Shown here in pieces: positions 34,663 to 45,721 of a stretch of DNA of 64,000 bases; the first letter of the stretch is position 1; the number at the start of each line of letters is the position of its first letter. A program made the position numbers and the translations under genes. The notes beneath the pieces are model-generated. The model was not told where the DNA came from. It did not search any database and saw only the letters and a program-made list of their open reading frames with translations. The stretch comes from Catonia carolina (lineage: Eukaryota; Arthropoda; Insecta; Hemiptera; Achilidae). Where the stretch lies: NCBI GenBank assembly GCA_035578175.1, contig JAQMRL010000011.1, positions 879,501-943,500 on the forward strand, written 5' to 3'.

Positions 34663-35140
34663 TTTTAATGTTACAGAGAACGAACTTTAGTCTTTTTGTT
34701 GACCGTAGATTTTGTGTATTTATTCAAATAAACTTCTAATTCTTTTTCTTTAATCAAGAAAGTTTAAATATCGGTAAATCTAAAAATCCTAACGGTGATC
34801 GTAGCCTAAGAAAACAATTGTGATGTTTCAATAAAATGTTTAATTAGTTTAAATTTTAAGTAATTAGCAATTGAACCAGAAAATATTATTCTTATACGAT
34901 AATATCCACCCTTAATTCTAGTTCTTTTGTAATAAAAATAATAATATATTGAATTGTCCGTTAGTGTGACACGACCACTTGCTATTACCGAAGTGAAAGA
35001 GATTGAGTGGTAAACGGGTGCGAGAGGGTGCAACATGGTTCCTGCCATTGATTTCCATAATGAAGAAGGGGAGGGTAATGTGCTTTTTCAAGATGATTAC
35101 AGCTCTTTCTCGTAATACTCTCTCTGTTTATCACTCTCTT
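34663..35140. other. Unannotated stretch
   Basis: No gene or repeat recognised. Confidence 0.3.
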
Positions 35141-35300
35141 CCTCCGTCTTACAGACAGCCGGACGTCACTAATGCAGGCGTCTGTTTCCGCAGCCGCCGA
35201 GTTCCGGCGCAGATAGCGTCGAGACGTAACGCGTTACTGTTCCTCTTCACTAATACAACGACAATATAAACGTGGGTAGAAACCCATCAGTCAGTGTCAA
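35141..35300 (+). promoter_or_regulatory. Possible RNA polymerase II core promoter in a CpG-rich patch
   Basis: In AT-rich surroundings this patch has many CpG dinucleotides (for example GGACGTCAC, GCCGCCGAG, GGCGCAG, GCGTCGAGACG, ACGCGTTAC). It is followed by TATAAA at 35265-35270 and by the arthropod initiator word TCAGT twice at 35287-35291 and 35291-35295. The second initiator's A is 28 bases after the first T of the TATA box, a normal spacing. No downstream exon could be read, so the transcript, if any, is unknown. A chance match is possible. Confidence 0.35.
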
Positions 35301-35552
35301 CTATTGTCTCTTTGATTAATCTGGTCTCTCTATGTGAGGTGTCACAACGAATTTATACTTCATCTTTGTGTTAACATTATTAATCACTTATTGGCATACA
35401 ATCAGCGTGCTAATGTTTGCAACAGAAATGCTGTAGAATAGTTCTAATCAGATCATTTTATATTTGAATTTAGTACGCCAACTATGTATGAATTATTACC
35501 GACTACCGTAAATTATTGCTTCAATCTGTAAACTGTAGTATAATAATGGACG

Positions 35553-36335
35553 ATAACAGGTTGACTCCCATGAGACACGTATGCGTCTCTCACCAGATCT
35601 ATAAAATTTACTTTTGAGAGAATGATCCGTCACTCACGTAATAGTGTTTTTAATAGAATTGTGAGACGGATTTGATGCTCGTTTGCATTGAATGATATAC
35701 TGAGCTGTTAAAAATGAGTCCAAAAAAACATTTTCCCAGTAATGGTTTGTGATTTACTTGATCCGATCGAGTCAAAAATGAGTCGGTGAAACTTGATAGC
35801 TTATTATTACTATTACATAATATTGAGTATTATTAAATTTTATTATTGCATTTATAATCATGTTTTAATAATATTATAATACATAATGAAAAATCATTTT
35901 ATTTTTTATGGTTTTCGTATTACAGTATTTTTTGCATTGTAAAAATTAGCTCTGGTCGGTGCCTCTATGTAGACAAGTGGTACTCAAGTTTACCACTCCC
36001 TGAACAACTGCTTGCTAGAGAGACGCATCGTTGATATTTATTTATTTTTATTGAAAAATAGGCCGAAGTAAATTATTTATAAAATACATATAATATTTTG
36101 TAGATATAAAAGTAAAATTTTAGTGGGACACACATCAGCCTTTCACAGTAAATTTGATATTTTAATTCTTGAGTACCTGATCAGTCTCTCACCTATAAAA
36201 AGCGCCAAAAGAATTAAGCATTTCAATACTCTAGACTTGAAAGAAAATTAATTAAAAAAAGCAAAGAAACCATAAAATATTAATGGTGTTTTTAAGCAAA
36301 ATTGCTAAAATTCCCTTGGGAGTCAACCTGGTTAA
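35553..36335. mobile_element. piggyBac-like MITE
   Basis: The left end reads ATAA then CAGGTTGACTCCC (from 35557). The right end reads GGGAGTCAACCTGG (ending 36331) then TTAA. The 13-bp terminal inverted repeats are perfect over GGTTGACTCCC, and the flanks are TTAA on the right and one mismatch from it on the left. GAGACACGTATGCGTCTC just inside the left end is a near-palindrome. At about 775 bp with no transposase it is non-autonomous. Confidence 0.65.
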
Positions 36336-36358
36336 AATCGAGATAAATACGATTTATA

Positions 36359-37034
36359 TATACCGGGTGTCCAACGGAATTTGAACCATAGGAAATAGCA
36401 TTGATTTTCGTGAGTTATTACTTGTGAGTATTACTTGTTATAATCATGAATTATTATAAAATGTTTAGACCTTTACAAAATATCAACATGATACATTTTA
36501 AGCTGTATTTCAGCTTAAAACCAGTTAAAAAATATATACGTAAATGCAACGGTGTCTGTTTAAAATACCTTAAGTTTTACATAATATTTTTGTGATTTCT
36601 GAGGAGTAAGTTATAGGTTAGCGTACGGGTCCATTATTGAGAGAGCCGAGATTTAAATCTGAAGTATAATCTTTCTTGTATTTTTTTTTATTTACAGTAC
36701 AGTAACAATGATAATGTTTTTCATTTATATATTTTTTATCTATACAAAAAATGGTACTATAATTTATTTCCAATATTTTTTGACAATAAAAATATTTTAC
36801 CGCTGATGGATTCGAAACATCAATTATCATCTCTCCACATTACAACGCTGACCATTACACCACAAAAAATACGGCTTAAAATGTGTGAAAATTGGTATGT
36901 TTTAAAGGTATAACAATTTTCTAATGATTTCTGATTATATGAAGTCTTAATTTATTCGTGGGAATACACATTAACAAACTAAAGAAAATTGATGATATTT
37001 CCTTATGGTTTAATTTTCGTGGAACCCCGGTATA
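36359..37034. mobile_element. Tc1/mariner-type MITE with a SINE head inside
   Basis: Inverted ends TACCGGGTGTCCAACGG (36361) and the reverse of GTGGAACCCCGGTA (37032) continue inward to a shared AAACCATA(A)GGAAATA block on opposite strands, about 37 bp of imperfect inverted repeat. TA lies on both sides. The element is 672 bp with no transposase; a tRNA-like segment is at 36800-36863. Confidence 0.7.
36800..36863 (-). repeat. tRNA-like SINE head inside the MITE
   Basis: On the minus strand GTGGTGTAATGGTCAGCG fits an A box and GTTTCGAATCC a B box. It either inserted into the MITE or was captured by it. Confidence 0.6.
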
Positions 37035-37239
37035 TAATTTAGTGAAAAACTCAGATTATGTAAAAAAGCACAATTAAACCGCTGTAAAAATTTGTACAAT
37101 TTGAGAAATATTGGAAGTTTTTGAGAAAATGTTATTTATGTCAACACGGTGTGAGACAGGGATCCCGTATTTAAATACGAGGTGTGGATATTAAATAACT
37201 AGACTGACATTGTAAAAAATGTTATTATTTTATACATAA

Positions 37240-37870
37240 TCACTTATTATCACCTTCAATATACACTCCTTGTCTGTCCCTACAACGCTCCATGCAAATT
37301 TTCCATGGTTGGAAACAGTGCTGGAAGTCATCTTCAGTCAGCTCCTTCAGGACACGTGCCACTTTCTCTTTTACAGCTTCCACAGACTCAAACCTTGTCC
37401 CTTTTAATGAAGATTTTACTTTCGGGAATAGGCAGAAGTCAAATAGTGCAAGATCTGGTGAATAAGGTGAATGTTCTAACACTGAGATGCAGTACTTGGC
37501 TAGAAACTTCTTGACAGATAACGCTGAATGAGCTGGCGTGTTGTCTTGGTGGAGAACCCATGATTTGTCCCTCCCATTTCGGGGCGTTTTTTCCTTACTC
37601 TTTGACGTAGTTTAGAAAGTAGCCTACCTCAAGGTAGTAATATTGATTAATTGTTTGACCTTCAGGAACCCAGTGAAGGTACACAATCCCATTGATATAA
37701 AAAAGACAATCATCATTGCTTTAAATTTTGAATTGCTCATTCGAGCTTTTTTGGCTCTTGGTGAAGTTCGACTCTTCCAGTGCATGGATTGGCGCTTCGT
37801 TTCCGGATCATAAGTGAAAAACCATGTTTCATCACATGTTATTATCTTCTACCTGTTTCCTTAGGTGAAA
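37240..37870 (-). pseudogene. Mariner (DD34D-type) transposase remnant
   Basis: From the junction downward the minus strand reads ITCDETWFFTYDPETKRQSMHWK (first catalytic Asp in CDETW), then a degraded middle, then LHQDNTPAHS (second Asp), FLAKYCISVLEHSPYSPDLALFDF (third Asp in SPDL) and an intact C-terminus from 37482 to the stop at 37240. Motif order and spelling match classical mariner transposases. The N-terminal DNA-binding half is absent, and stops and frameshifts lie between the first and second motifs, so it cannot make an enzyme. Confidence 0.88.
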
Positions 37871-38045
37871 TCTGCATTAAAAGGGACAAGTTTTCAGTCT
37901 ATGGAAGCTGTAAAACAGAAAGCGACACGTGTCCTGAAGGAGCTGACATAAAATGACTTCCAGCACTGTTACCAACAATGGAAAATTTGCTTGGATCGTT
38001 GTAGGGATATAGAAGGAGTGTATATTGAAGGTGACAATAAATGAT
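37871..38045 (+). pseudogene. Mariner transposase C-terminus, inverted second copy
   Basis: The plus strand reads KSALKGTSFQSMEAVKQK, RVLKELT, an in-frame TAA, NDFQHCYQQWKICLDRC and EGVYIEGDNK. It differs from the facing copy at many sites, so the two were not recently made identical by gene conversion. Confidence 0.85.
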
Positions 38046-38204
38046 TATGTATAAAATTAAAATTAAATTTTTTACAATGTCAGTCTCGTTATTTAATAGC
38101 CACACCTCGTAAAATTAATAAATTACTAGTAGACAAAATTTAAAAAAACATTATTTTTAAAAATTTTGTTTATCAAATCGCTACAGTTTTGGTTTTTAGC
38201 GCCT

Positions 38205-38342
38205 ACTGTAGGTTACGGTACCGATTCGGTGGGTTTTAACGTGTGATAATAATTTTAGATTTTGTCTGGGAATTGAACCCGGGACTTTCCGGTTTTTATT
38301 AAGTGCAGTCTAGCGCTCTAAACACTGTACTACGGAGGAAAC
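38205..38342 (-). repeat. SINE3-like tRNA-derived element, minus strand
   Basis: On the minus strand the A-box region is near 38320-38335 and the B box is GGGTTCAATTCCC (38269-38281 region). The body includes ACACGTTAAAAC and GGTACCGTAACC, shared in order with 56815-56970. Confidence 0.7.
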
Positions 38343-39509
38343 CAATAATGATTTTTGTTTTATAAAATTACTATTTAAAAATTTTTATTTAAAATTATTT
38401 TCAATCCTAATAATAATCATGTTTTGTAGGAAACAAATTAAATACAACAGAACCGACACAATAAATATTAAAATGTAATTGATTGATAAAATAATAAGCA
38501 AATTGCTCGTTTCGGAATATACTATGGGTATAAATAGTCAAACCGATATCTGGTGCATATCCGTGATAAATTGCAACAGCAGGTGTTCCCGAATTATCTG
38601 CGCCCATTTAATTGCGATTCCGTTACATTGTTATTAATGAAAGTATAATTGAGTGGAAATAAACCCACAATAGAAATATTGAACACAGTGTTGAGAATTG
38701 TAATAAAGTTATTAAATCAGAGTTGTATAAATAATAACAACAGCGCGTGTTGCGTTGGACAGAATTTATAACGGGTTCGTTTTATATGGGGACTGAAAAC
38801 GTACGAACTGTTTTACTATATTTCTTTACCTGTTATACACCAAGTACAAAGTAATTTATCATTTTAACATTGAATAGAAGCGAACGATTTGAATATATCC
38901 CCGGTCAATTCCAGCATGGCGTTACTAATGATACTTGATATTGTATTCTCCACTATACATACATGTGCAGGTACCCCCTCGCTTCTGATATTTCTCTCTT
39001 TAGTTAAGGTGTCATGTCGATTATCCAAACTGATCTCCATTGTATATTCTCTCTCTATCATTTATTTATATTCTCTTATCCGTTCACTATCTATCTCTTT
39101 TTAAGTAACCTTAATACTCTTTGTCTCACTCCCTCTAATGCATATTAACTATATATCTATCGATTTCACTTGAAAGTCATTAACAATGTTATGCATGTTT
39201 GCTGTGAATAAGTTGACTGTCAGAGGTTTTGTCTGCCATTTTGTATTATAATTACATTATTATATTGTCTACATAATTGTCAATTTTATTTTAATACATA
39301 GTTTATATTTCCGTTTAATAACCAATGGAAAAATATTAATATTTTGTAATTTAATACAGATTTTAATTAATTTTACGGTAACATGCCAAGAAAAGTGTCT
39401 CCAGCTAATGTTATAAAATTGAGTTACTTATGTTAAACAATAAAAATAAAAGAAAAAGTAAAAGTAGTTGGTATACAGTAAAGTGGCTTTTTTGTTTTAT
39501 TTTTTTGGT
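38343..39509. other. Unannotated stretch
   Basis: No gene or repeat recognised; frames of 65-71 codons facing each other at 38864-39104 have no supporting motif. Confidence 0.35.
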
Positions 39510-39900
39510 TTTTGCTCTACAAGGTACAAGATGCTCATCAATTAATAATTTTCTGTATTTTGCTCATCAAAATGGGTAAAAAGTGGAATTTTTTTATAAT
39601 TGCGGCTTTAGTAGGCCTACTATGCACTTTACGACAAAAGTGTATACAATTAAAGTAACAGAAAATAAAAAAATACAACTTTTATTTCTTACATGTTTTC
39701 TACGAAGTTTAGAGTCAATTAGTTTTTTTCTGTATTTTTTAGTTCTGCAGAGATTGATTTTCATTTAGCGCTTTTCACTCATGAATAAAATTAAGTTCTG
39801 TTTTTCATTTACATTGTTTTTTTATGATTAAACATAATATATATATTGTTTTATTTATATTGGCAAGATAAAATCGTGTGAGTTTTCACACCAGATTTTT
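39510..39900 (+). repeat. Repeat C, 3' half
   Basis: It matches 32330-32704 in order: TTTTCTGTATTTTGC.CATCAAAAT, GTGGAATTTTT, CACTTTACGACAAAAGTGTATACAATTAAAGT, TTTTCTACGAAG, TTTCACTCATGA, TTGGCAAGATAAAATCGTG and CACACCAGATTTTT. The 5' half is missing. Confidence 0.75.
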
Positions 39901-40079
39901 TAGAAATGATATTGCCTACTTCTTTGTATTAAGTAGCAATTATTCTCATTGTATTTTGCTGTTGTATTTTTATTCCTTTCACTGGTGATTTTTACTGATG
40001 TATAAACATAATTCCTGTTTCCAGTAGTAATAGACCATTCTTGTTTCCAGTAGTATTTGGTTTCAATTTATTTATTTAT

Positions 40080-40242
40080 TTATTTTTTTTTTGGTTTAAT
40101 ATCCGACTGTTCTGCAATTACTGCTAATGCAGACGGTGAAGGATGAAATGATTTTTTGTAACGTATGGAAATACGCCGTGCCTAAATGGGATTCGAACTC
40201 AAGACCGCATGATGAGAGGCGAGGTGATGAGATGCGGCCGGC
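40080..40242 (-). repeat. SINE3 copy, minus strand
   Basis: The minus strand has B box GAGTTCGAATCCC and the CTCGCCTCTCATCATGCGGTC anticodon-region words of the copy at 30652. The body runs to an A-rich end near 40080. It stands head-to-head with the SINE2 head at 40259. Confidence 0.8.
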
Positions 40243-40258
40243 TGGTTTAAATTTTACA

Positions 40259-41155
40259 GTCACCTACCGGGTTGGTCTAGGGGTAAAGTCACTGCCGCTA
40301 GTCAGCTGTTTAACAGCTAATTTTTAGAGAAGAAGGTTCTGGTTTAAATCCTAGTAAAGGTAATTACTTTTATAAGGATTTTAAATACTATAGGGCTCGT
40401 CACGAAAGAAGTCCGCTGTGAAGACCAGTTGCCCCTCAACCAATTTTCTGTTTACATCACAAGTCTACTTCTGTTTTATTTGTAATTATAAATCCAAAAG
40501 TCTACACAATACTGTTGTTAAAAAAAACATAGTTCAGTTAGAAAATCATTTCCCAATCTTAACGGGGAGCCAAAATAGCTATTTCTTTTTAATGGCCGCC
40601 ATATTAAAACGGAAAATGAGATTTTACTTTTTAAATGTTCACATAGCAGAAAAAAATTGTGGTCATTAACATACTTAAACCCCGATTTTTTATGTAAAGC
40701 CTGGATAAGGTCACAGACGTTTAAAATCCCTCTATAAATGGTATGGCTCCATAAGTCATAAAACCGGCTAAGAACTGGGTACTTTTTATGCGCAAATTGC
40801 TGTATCTTCGATAAATTTTTAAATAAAAAATTGAAGTTAAACGAATAAACGCAGAAAAGCACACAGGCTTTTAGTTTGCTGTAGCGTTAACATTTTTCCG
40901 TTTAATCGTTTCTAAAATAGAGGTCTTCAAACACAACGGACTTCTTCGTAGCGGGCACTATAGACAGTGGTTACCAGTGTATTTTGACGGTTTGGGTTCA
41001 ATTAAACATACTCTTTCAGGAATGGTCGGCCTGAGTCTGTACAAGACTTCACCTCATTTTTACGTCATACATATCATTCTCATTTCATTGGGTCATAGAG
41101 TTGCTTATTGTTCAAAATTTAACAGATTGCATTGTACACACATTAGAATGAAAAA
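40259..41155 (+). repeat. SINE2 copy split by a MITE
   Basis: The left part (40259-40390) holds the head CCGGGTTGGTCTAGGGGTAAAG, palindrome CAGCTGTTTAACAGCTA and the TTTTAAATACTA block. The right part (40961-41155) resumes TAGACAGTGGTTACCAGTG and runs to ATTGCATTGTACACACATTA. The uninterrupted copy at 32841 reads CACTAGACAGTGG at the junction. Confidence 0.9.
40391..40960. mobile_element. Tc1/mariner-type MITE inserted in SINE2
   Basis: Ends TAGGGCTCGTCACGAAAG at 40391 and, inverted, TAGTGCCCGCTACGAAG at 40960 lead into a shared AAGTCCG block and a GAAGACC word, about 30 bp of imperfect terminal inverted repeat. TA is duplicated at 40389-40390 and 40961-40962, and the SINE2 copy at 32841 supplies the empty site. 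At 570 bp without a transposase it is non-autonomous. Frames of 83-114 codons inside lack any motif. Confidence 0.88.
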
Positions 41156-41904
41156 ATTATAGTCTTGATATTGCTTTCAACTTGAAAGATTGTGTGGGAA
41201 GTTAAACACTTTAAAGTTAATTTATCGTGAATCACAGATATTAGGGATTTACTAGTACCTTAAAAAACGAAAATTCATTATTTAGAAAATAAAATCATTC
41301 GCTTATAATTACTTTTGAGTGCCATTAATTGATGATTAAATAATTTACATACAGGCCAATAAAAATTAATTGAACGGTCAATTAATTAATACAGAACATT
41401 GTTATAACGTTAAAATCAAGAGGGCTTCAATATGAATTGGGATGTCTAATTAACAGTGATTAGATGTATTGTAGTGTTCAATACTGAATGGTAGACTTGC
41501 TTACAACTGACTAATACTGGAAGAGGTTAAACCCGTTTATTAGTAAATTAATTGCCAATAGTATTACAGCTTAAACAGTAATACATTGAGGGTCTATGTA
41601 TTGCACTGTAACCCCAATAACTAATCCATCTGAATCCTACTACTTAGTATTATGAATTGTAATTAAAATAAAATTAATTGTTTCGATGTGCCTATTCATT
41701 TCTAGTGATCAAACTTGTGTTAGGCCTATATGCAAAAATAAAGAATCAAGCTTACCAAATGGCGGATCGAAGTCAACATCACAAAAACGTCTCTAAATGA
41801 GTTTGTCCTCCTTTTTATCTTTATGGCACTCAACTTTATACTTCTGAATCTATCCGTAATCTAGGTTTATATCTAGAACAAAACAAAAGTGTTGTGTAGC
41901 ACCA
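41156..41904. other. Unannotated stretch
   Basis: No gene or repeat recognised. Confidence 0.35.
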
Positions 41905-42545
41905 AGAATGGTTTAGAAGAGATGGGAAATTTAAAAGTAGGCAACGAAACCATACAGGAAGTTGGGAAATTCTGCCATCTAGGGAGTAAAATAATAAAGA
42001 ATGGTAGAAGTACAAGTGATATCTAAAGTAGAATTCCTCAAGCTAGAAAAGCCGTTGAAATGAAAAATAGCTTACTAACTACAACCGTTGACTTACAGAT
42101 TAGGAAACATTTCTTAAAACACTATGTTTGAAGTGTAGCATTATACGGGAGTGAAACGTGGGTGATAGGGGCTGTAGAAAAGAAGAGGATAGAAGCTTTT
42201 GAAATGTGGTGTTATCGGAAAATGTTAAAGATTAGATGGGTGGACAAAATAAGTAATTTAGATGTTCTTAGGCGAGTGGATGAAAAAAGAAGTATATGGA
42301 AGCATCTTACCAGAAGAAGGGATATGCTAGTGGGGCATATCTGAAGACATCCAGGTATTGGTCTATCAATAATGGAGGGTAATATTGAGGGAGTGAATTG
42401 TAGGGGGAGGCAAAGGTTAGAATATATTAAGTAAATTACAAAAGATGTAGGGTGTTACAGGTATGTAGATATGAAACGACTTGCGCAAGATAGATCAGCT
42501 TGGAGAACTGTATTAAACAAGTCGAGAGACTGATGACAAAAAAAT
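41905..42545 (+). pseudogene. LINE 3' end, second non-LTR family (RTE-like tail)
   Basis: In one frame with several stops the plus strand reads EEMGNLKVGNETIQEVGKFCHLGSKI, then ARKAVEMKNSLLTT, ALYGSETWVIGAVEKKRIEAFEMWCYRKMLKIRWVDK, LDVLRRVDEKRSIW and MLVGHI, then after a stop IEGVNCRGRQRLEYI and DVGCYRYVDMKRLAQDRSAW. This is the region downstream of the RT palm in LINEs of the kind often called RTE-like; the clade name is from memory of the tail, not a tree. It ends ACTGATGACAAAAAAATC. The 5' RT and endonuclease are missing. At least four in-frame stops are present. Confidence 0.82.
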
Positions 42546-42739
42546 CTAGATTAGAGACTCACATGGAATGTATATGTAGGTAAAAAATTAGCAGCATCAA
42601 AGAAAACTGTTGTACAGACTTCTTTCACAATAATCCAAATTACCATCTACATCTAATTAACCATTTACAATTTCTACTTTTAATCAGTTTAGAGCTACTC
42701 TAGTCAGCTGTGCAAAACCATAGTACTTGCAAAAAGTAG

Positions 42740-42960
42740 CCTTTTCAATCAAACTTTTACAAATAATAGTAGTGAACGCCCCCTATTATATAACCAATGA
42801 AACTCTACTTTCAGACTTAAACATGCCCTTCATAAATACAGTTTTCTTTAAACTCTATACAAAATTTAGGAATAAATTCATGAACCATAACCCATTCATT
42901 ACCCACTGTTCTGAGACTCTCCCAAACAATCCAATAAGATGAAGGCGAGATTTTATCAAC
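42740..42960 (+). pseudogene. Jockey-clade LINE C-terminal remnant
   Basis: LLQIIVVNAPYYITNETLLSDLNMPFI, FFKLYTKFRNKFMNHNPFI and LPNNPIR are followed after the stop by RRRDFIN-like residues. These are the WYV.N..LH.DL, Y...L..H.NPL and LPDNP.R blocks of Jockey C-termini. The frame is open over 71 codons, but the upstream RT is absent. Confidence 0.8.
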
Positions 42961-45721
42961 TGACTTAGAACTTTAAATGGTTAAAAATTTAAATGAACTA
43001 AATTCTCCACTTTATTTCTGTAGGAGTTCTGTCACTGGACTGTCCCTCCACTTTTTTATCTTGTTGATTTGTTATTTTCATATTTTGTGTTTTCATGTTC
43101 ACTGATTGTATCTAATTGTTAATTCCTTGATTAAAAGTTTAAAAAATTTCAATGAATAATATTTACAATCAGTTAAATTATTTAACTATTATTAGTAGAT
43201 TTTATAACAATATAAAATAAATCTTGATGGTTCTTACGCCCACTAGGGTAACTCTAACTTAAAAATCAACTATAGTTATTGATCAGGTTAATTTTCAATC
43301 TCTTTATTATAAATATAAAACTTAAAAACTACTGGTCAGCTAATTAAAAAAAAATTAAAATTAAAATTTTATCGGCAATAGTTGTAAATTTTTAATTTTG
43401 TCTCGTAAGGTAAGTCTAAACCGTTGAAACTTTTCAGTCTGTGGTAGAGGTGCCTATTACCTAATATGAACGGTTAATTGCGAAAGGGTTAATTGTCATA
43501 AGTTAACCTTTATAAATTATCCCTAATTTCTTTCCAAAATTTGTAGATACTATTAAATTTTAAACACAATAATTGTATTTTCAGTTGTTTTCCATCTTTT
43601 AACAAGCCATTTGGAACGTAGCAAAACAAATTTGATAGCTTAGCGAGAGGCTGACAAGGACAACGAAAGAAATTTCTCAAATTTTAACAAATAAAAAGAA
43701 TCTTAAACGCACGCATTCTAATGGTAGGCCTACTAAAAAAATGTTTTAATCCCCACTAGACCTAACTGTTTTAATGTCATGTAATTATGTTGTTTGGGTG
43801 AACAGTTCATTTAATTTTGCTATTTGATTTAATTCAATTTAATTTAATTATACATTCTGATAATTTGTGTTTTTTTATCTTTGCACAGTTGCAAAATTAA
43901 ACTAAATACTTCAAGAAAAGTTTTTAAGTTATTTAAAATAAATAATGTTCTTTCGATAAAATGGTAAAGTTTGAACCTCCTCGTGGTTTTGGATGGAAAC
44001 TAAGTAACTTAATCAAGAGTTGCATAGATTAGGCAGGCTAAAGAGCTTTTTCCTGAAGCATCGCAAGCTCCAGTGTAAGCAAGAACAACACGCTCGAGTG
44101 GACATCACCACACGAACATTTTGCGTGGTGGAGCTAACAATTTCACGGAAATCGTTGCTAGGTTAGATTCTATAAAAAACTAGCCTCTTGTATGTTTGAG
44201 TCAAATATTACTAACGGATAAGAAACAAAAGAGCCTAGGGCGTCGGAAAGAGGAAAGCAAAATACAATTAATCGGAAAATTGTGTAACTATCTAAAGTTG
44301 AAAACAAAACAAAAAATAAATAAAATGCTTCTTAGGGACCTTTTATTAAAAAAAATTGATTTTCCACTCAAATTGAATCCAGAGGTGAAATTAAGCTATC
44401 CCAAATTTTTGAAAGAAAAGAAAGATCAGTCAGATATAAACGTATAATGGGGCCGATTTAAAAGAGAAGGTAAAAATCAGGTAAAGAAAAATAAATACGT
44501 TCATTAGACGAGTGCGTGATCACCATGGCCTATTCACAAGAAATAAAGTACTTACATAAAAAATTATGAATGATAAAAGTTAACAATTTTATTTTATTAA
44601 TCTCATAATCATAAAAAAATGAGTTATAATAAAAAAATACACAAAACCTAATGTTATTATATTAATTTATTTGATGTAATACTTTTATTATAATGATTTG
44701 AACATAAAAGGGAAATATTAAAACGTTTAAATTAATTAAAACAGTTAATTCAAATATTAATTAAGAAACGTAACGCAGATGGTTTGTGTAATTAACATAA
44801 AATTTTATTAGATATTACTTTCAGTTTAATATAACAAGAATATGAACGTAAGAAGAAAATACGAGAGAAAATAAAAGGTGAAATTATTAAAAGGGCCATT
44901 TGAAAATAAGTATTGGAGTAAATTTTAGGTTATATTATTAAAGAGGATTACAGAGTACAAGAGATGTACGATTTACGAAGGGGTTTGAGATTCTGTAAAG
45001 CAGAGAAATGAAAGTAAACTATAAGGGGTAGTTAGGTTAGGAAAAGGGTAATTGAGTAGATTTATAATTATATTTTAATACCCTTTGGGAATAGGTTTGT
45101 TCCTGGATTTGTTAACAAGTATGTATGGCAAGGATTAAATCTCATAAGACCTTACTGATAATATAAAACCTTCTACCGGCCTCCTTTCATTTCTTTTAAA
45201 TATATATATATCATCTATATTGTATTATACAACCACCCTCAAAAATGCGATAAACGAGCTTGAAAAGTTTACTTTTTGACACTGACTGACGAGATTATAA
45301 TGGAGGGCTTTGGATTAAGAACCGATACCGAAAGGCGTAGTTTTTAACGGCTTTTTAATAATATGTCTTTATCTTTTTCTAAAAAGATTTGATGTGTTCT
45401 CATAACATTTTTCTATAAATGTTATGTTTTTAAATCAATAGTTCATTTGTATATTTAGAGTGATTATAAAGTAATTTTTAAATGAATAAGAAACGATAAC
45501 TACATTGCTAATCACAACCTAAATTGTTTGAACAAAAAAACTATACATGCAGGGAAAATAATATATCAATAAATTCCCACAACCTTTAAAGAAGTGTGTT
45601 TTAAATCTTTCCAAATTTTTTATTGTTTCAAAATTAAATAGTAAATTCTGAGCCAATTAATACAAATGATCATATATTATAATTTTATTATTTATTATAT
45701 AATATTATATTTATACTTAGA
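42961..45721. other. Unannotated AT-rich stretch
   Basis: No known repeat recognised. It holds the unassigned frame at 44196 and a near-palindrome CACCACACG/CGTGGTG at about 44107-44132. Confidence 0.35.
44196..44447 (+). CDS. Unrecognised lysine-rich short frame
   Basis: An 83-codon ATG frame, very rich in Lys and Leu with few Gly or Cys. It has no signal peptide or transmembrane segment and no motif I recognise. AT-rich sequence easily gives Lys-rich frames, and there is no promoter, Kozak context or splice evidence. It is listed only because the frame continues past its stop with a similar composition (RFKREGKN). A real gene is unlikely. Confidence 0.12.
   Translation: MSQILLTDKKQKSLGRRKEESKIQLIGKLCNYLKLKTKQKINKMLLRDLLLKKIDFPLKLNPEVKLSYPKFLKEKKDQSDINV

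Larger units (their letters stand above)
37176..38111. mobile_element. Palindromic mariner derivative, TA target
   Basis: TA then CGAGGTGTGG (37178) at the left and CCACACCTCG then TA (38109-38111) at the right bound a 932-bp unit. About 240 bp at each end are inverted copies of the same mariner 3' end, both coding for the C-terminus (LKGT.F.S, then VLKELT, DFQHC, then GVYIEGDNK). The left copy reads on the minus strand and continues into the rest of the transposase; the right copy reads on the plus strand and is joined at about 37870. The normal 5' half of the transposon is replaced by this inverted duplicate. Confidence 0.88.

Noticed and set aside
35003..35269. An 88-codon plus-strand frame in the CpG-rich patch
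   Set aside because: It lies upstream of the candidate TATA box, is rich in low-information residues and matches nothing known.
40418..40862. Facing frames of 83 and 114 codons
   Set aside because: They lie inside the 570-bp MITE, whose limits are fixed by the split SINE2, and show no protein family features.
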